NCBI GenBank assembly: GCA_003508835.1
Contig: PUFA01000003.1
Span: forward strand, 12,687,501 to 12,751,500
From: Eonycteris spelaea
Taxonomy: Eukaryota; Chordata; Mammalia; Chiroptera; Pteropodidae
Direction: 5' to 3'
Length of the DNA stretch: 64,000 nt
The translations under genes and the position numbers were made by a program. The notes under the pieces were generated by a model, which had not been told where the DNA came from, did not search any database, and saw only the letters and a list, made by a program, of their open reading frames with translations. Positions 60,475 through 64,000 of this stretch are shown in pieces (within the stretch, counting starts at the first letter, position 1; every line of letters begins with the position of its first letter).

Positions 60475-60530
60475 CATTCTTATCGACAATCAAACCAAAA
60501 GTTCCATCAATTTCATAAAAAAAAAAAAAG
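60475..60530 (-). other. Weak exon-like segment, minus strand
   Basis: A strong minus-strand donor, GTAAGTGC, follows the frame YEIDGTFGLIVDKN, but the only upstream AG lies before a run of 13 T, so the acceptor side is poor. I do not call an exon with confidence. The plus-strand frame 60,670-60,891 (73 codons) nearby is unrecognised. Confidence 0.15.
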
Positions 60531-61714
60531 CTACATGATCTGGCTGACAAAATGATGTATATTATGAATAATAAGTTTCTCAAGGGCTTGAATTCACGTT
60601 ATTTACTAGAAAACGATATTTGTGAGGTTTACTTAAACACTGGCTCTCAACAAAACACTTAGAAGCATCTTGTCCCTGAGCAGTTTGCATCTGAAAATTG
60701 GACTACTTAATTTTGTGACACAGAAAGAATTTGCTGCTACCCTATCCACCACCAAGACCGCCAATGTTGGCTATATCTGCCATCATAACTGGATTGTAAT
60801 ATCTGGAAAAAACACATCAGTGGAAGCAGCAACATCACTGCTGTTGGACAAAATGACAAAGCAATGTCTGCCAGAACCTACTCCCTGGTGAAAGAGGAGT
60901 CCTCACCATGACTACAAGAGAAAACAACACATTTTATATACAAGCAAGGAAGTCCTGGCTGGAATATTTCTTTAACCTCTAGAGTCTTATTTTTTTCATC
61001 ATCAGATACACTTTACTGGTTGCTTTAGCATTTAAAATGAATTAAGTGCTATTAAACCCCATTTTTAGGTAGTTTCATCAGTACAGCCTAAGGGAATATA
61101 AAGCAAGGAGCTTTCTTCTGGCAGAAATCCAGATACTAATGGTGTTAAAATGCTTTCTTATTGCGTTTAAGTCAGTAGTTAGGTCAAGTAGACAAACATA
61201 TTTTAGAATATGTTTAAATAAGCACTCCATTTAGTGTTTCTTTTCAACTCACACATTTTCTCTTTTTCTCTTCTCTGGCTGATACAGAAAGTGACATAGT
61301 CACAGGCACAGTGGCTTTTGTGCCTAGACAAATTGAATTTTTCAATTAAACTCAGAAGATCTGAGTCTAATGGCAATGATAATGATTATGATGAGACTGT
61401 CAGAGGAACTGATAGAACATTCTAGAGGACAAAATGATGAAAAGGGCATGAAATCCTCACTGCGTAGATGGACATCAAAGAGACATGTGTCCCTGGACAC
61501 TTGACTGCATCTTGTTTGCAGAAGTAAGAAAACTGGCCACCAGTTGTGCACATAAATTTAGGTTATGTTTGGTCTGCAAAGAAAATGAGTCTCAAATCTC
61601 ATTTATAGCTACCATCCTATTGGCAGAGAGTGATATCACTAAAGCAACTTAACCAGGGCAGTGACATTTTAATTGTAAGCATCTAACTATAAATGAAATA
61701 AGGTTATATATTTA

Positions 61715-61717
<3 letters not shown>
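60531..61717. other. Unique DNA with one unrecognised small ORF
   Basis: The plus-strand frame 60,670-60,891 includes TLSTTKTANVGYICHHNW and ends EPTPW. It looks more protein-like in composition than its neighbours, but has no family I know, no upstream promoter-like feature and no poly(A) tail that would mark a processed pseudogene. Confidence 0.3.

Positions 61718-61762
<45 letters not shown>
61718..61762. repeat. Pure T45 homopolymer
   Basis: Forty-five consecutive T. On the minus strand this would be a poly(A) tail, but the adjoining sequence (GCGGAGCATGGAGGGAC) is not a SINE or LINE end that I recognise. Confidence 0.95.
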
Positions 61763-61764
<2 letters not shown>

Positions 61765-64000
61765 GGAGCATGGAGGGACTTTTAAAAAGGCAAAAATGAA
61801 GGTCATAGGGAGAGATTTTTATTGCTAAAATGATGTATGCAAAGTAGTGCTTCTAGACAAAAATTAAAGATAGGGCAATCCTAAATTATGACTTAGGTGG
61901 CAAGTGGATAGGATAAAAGCAAAGGAACTCTTAAAACAAGTAAATTATGCCCAGAAAAAATAATCATCATGTGGTGGAAAAAAATATGAAAACTAATTGA
62001 AATGAGAATTTGACGTGGATTTTGTAAAATGATAAGTTCTTATCATGTTTTTGTGCACCTAGCACTGTGTTGGGCAAATAGTTTTTAATAAATGATTGTT
62101 CAGACTAGATGATGGATGGTTCGGGGCATAGATGGATGGGAAGAACTCTGCCTGTGTAATAGGACAAAATCAGAGATGAACCCTAGGATTTGGGAAAGAG
62201 AGAAGTATCTTAAGGTAGGAAGTTCTTAGTGCCACACTGTGTTTCCCACGAATGCTTAAATTGACATATTCTTCACCATCAAGGGGACATTGTTATACAA
62301 ATGTTGCCCATCAACAGGTCTTGCTCCGCACCTGCTAGGATGTCTTTAAACATCACTAATGATGCAGCCTTTTACCATGAAAATGATTTGAGAGCCAAAT
62401 ATAGGATATAGTTCAGAAGTTGCTTCATTTAGAAACATATATTTGGGTGAACTTTGTTTGCTGGGTTACACAATTATTCGAGATGCCTATTTAGAAAGGG
62501 TATCTGGAATCTCTCTTTTCTCTCTCTTTTCTGAAACAATGCAACAGAACCATGTAACCTTGAACATACAAACAATATTTGCTCTTAGTTAAATATTATT
62601 CTCTGTCTGAAATATGTTGTGTCCACCTTTATATTTATGAAATCTTTTCTTACATTTTTCAGTTCTGTTATTTTTCTGGGCTTACGATCCCAAGCCCTAC
62701 TTGCCCTGCATCCTCTGCCTCTTCACTCCTGCTTCTTCCTATCTCATGGGTATGAAATTTTCCTTTTTATTCACATTCTGTGGCCTATACTTTCTGGAGC
62801 CATAGGGATTGGTGGAGGCCATCCTGTTTTAAGTGTTCTCTTGTTTGAAGTGCTACTTCAAGATAGACTTTAGTATTGCCTCTTCTTGCCTAGGCTCGGA
62901 GAATAGTAGATAATATGTATGTTACTTAACTATATCATAAGCATTCAATATTTTTCTTCCACATTTTTCTGCATGTGTCTTTTGGAACCAAGTTATTTTC
63001 ACAAAATCATAAAATTCTGCTTTTAATATATAGGAAAAATTTAAAGAAATATTTACAGTAGGTTTTCATTGGCTTTGTAAGTTAGCATGTGTGTGACCTC
63101 AATTGTATGTCAGGCAATTGCTATAAAATTCCATAGGATCCTTGGACACATAAAGATAAAAAATAATAATTTTATTTATTCTAATGTAGTTCATTTGTGA
63201 AATTAAAATAGTTCTTCAATACTCTAGATAACACTTGAGCTTTAAAAAGTAGGGCAAAATAGGTGGTTTCAGTTTGGAGATCTATTCCAGAAAGCTAGGT
63301 CAACAGACTTGACCTTCACATTCACACGACAGGCTTAGGTGTATTTGAGATCCTTTCAGTGGAGTACATGGGCATTCGGCAATTTAATTCTCCTGGATTA
63401 GAAACTTCAATGTGCACAGAATTTATTTTTCCCCTATTACTGTAATATTTAATTAGACTAAATCATCCTGTAACAGCATTTGATCATGCAGCTACTGGAT
63501 CTGGCATCATTTACTGTAAGGTTAGTAAAGTCACATCTTAAATTACATAAGAGTTGGAAGCATCGAAGTTCCCTCTTCTTTCCTTTATTAACTTATTTAA
63601 TAAACTCTTTCAACTCTTTGTAAAGAGTTGAAAACTGTCATAGGAAGTGGAAGGCCAGTATGGAGAAATACTACAGGTCATCACCTTTATTTAGCAAAGG
63701 TCAATGAGACAAGGATGTAAAAAGAAAAAAAAAATACATGGTATCCTCAAGACTTTTCTTGTTTTAAGCTAGTAAATCCTAAAAAGAAAATCCAAATCAT
63801 ATTAAAAAGTATGAAAATGGTAAGAACAGTAAAATGAAAAACATCCCTTTGGATAATTATTTTACTAAATGTAATGGAAAGTCAGGCATAGCATTTGCAT
63901 TTGGACTTCAGAAATATATTACCATGTACCTTCTCATTTTCATTCCAAGTGAATTGAGGTGAATGTTCTAAAGGACACGAATTATTCTTCTCTCCATAGG
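61763..64000. other. Unique AT-rich DNA with an L2 3'-end remnant
   Basis: At about 62,035-62,115, GTGCACCTAGCACTGTGTTG, GGCAAATAG and AATAAATGATTGTTC match the L2 3' end. The 84-codon frame at 62,619-62,873 is not recognised. No other feature was seen apart from the hairpin at 63,608-63,633. Confidence 0.45.
63608..63633. repeat. Perfect 12-bp stem hairpin
   Basis: TTTCAACTCTTT and AAAGAGTTGAAA are exact reverse complements separated by GT. No T-run or other terminator context follows, and its role is unknown. Confidence 0.95.

Noticed and set aside
1..64000. CRISPR arrays, bacterial operons, ribosome binding sites, tRNA or rRNA genes
   Set aside because: The repeat content and structure are mammalian. 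No regularly spaced repeats with unique spacers and no clover-leaf or rRNA motifs were seen.

Overview
This is mammalian intergenic or intronic DNA. It is AT-rich and CpG-poor, carries no convincing protein-coding ORF, and is full of eutherian interspersed repeats of different ages: L2, MIR, MLT1 and MER2/Tigger relics, MER5/hAT relics, old L1, and younger L1 derivatives. The long ORFs are fragments inside repeats or chance frames. The 3' UTR of the younger L1 copies is the type I associate with non-cetartiodactyl laurasiatherians such as bats and horses. I see no Alu, rodent B1/B2, carnivore SINEC, pig PRE, ruminant BovB/ART2, horse ERE or vesper-bat VES copies in 64 kb. My tentative reading is a SINE-poor bat lineage; a perissodactyl or other laurasiatherian is not excluded.

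Layout. 1-5 kb: mostly unique DNA, a CA/TA-rich tract, a TG microsatellite and an L2 3' end. 5.4-5.8 kb: a solo MLT1-type LTR (minus strand). 6-16 kb: unique AT-rich DNA with MIR, L2 and hAT relics. 16.9-18.9 kb: a 5'-truncated, decayed L1 (plus). 19-31 kb: mostly unique DNA with microsatellites, a 30-bp tandem duplication and an L1 3' UTR piece. 31-37 kb: MIR and L2 fragments, including about 1 kb of L2. 37.6-39.0 kb: a minus-strand L1 derivative with 5' UTR, ORF1 tail, ORF2 start and 3' UTR but no ORF2 body. 39-41 kb: a short retroposed 3' end, L2, and an old L1 3' end closing in a palindrome. 41-44 kb: candidate minus-strand exons. 44-57 kb: L2, MIR, a TG/TA microsatellite, a MER2 element with intact TA target duplication, and MER5. 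57.8-59.95 kb: a second, plus-strand L1 derivative with the same ORF2-less layout. 60-64 kb: unique AT-rich DNA, a 45-T run and a hairpin.

Two observations stand out. First, the two ORF2-less L1 derivatives, in opposite orientation and 20 kb apart, both jump from the first part of ORF2 to the same point at the start of the 3' region, which suggests a HAL1-like non-autonomous family rather than two independent decays. Second, several minus-strand segments (1,468-1,592; 12,718-12,755; 41,521-41,702; 41,941-41,983; 43,689-43,734) have splice-site pairs with open frames, and two pairs agree in phase. They could be exons of one or more large-intron genes, but pseudo-exons of this quality are common in mammalian introns, so they are low-confidence candidates and I recognise no protein in them.
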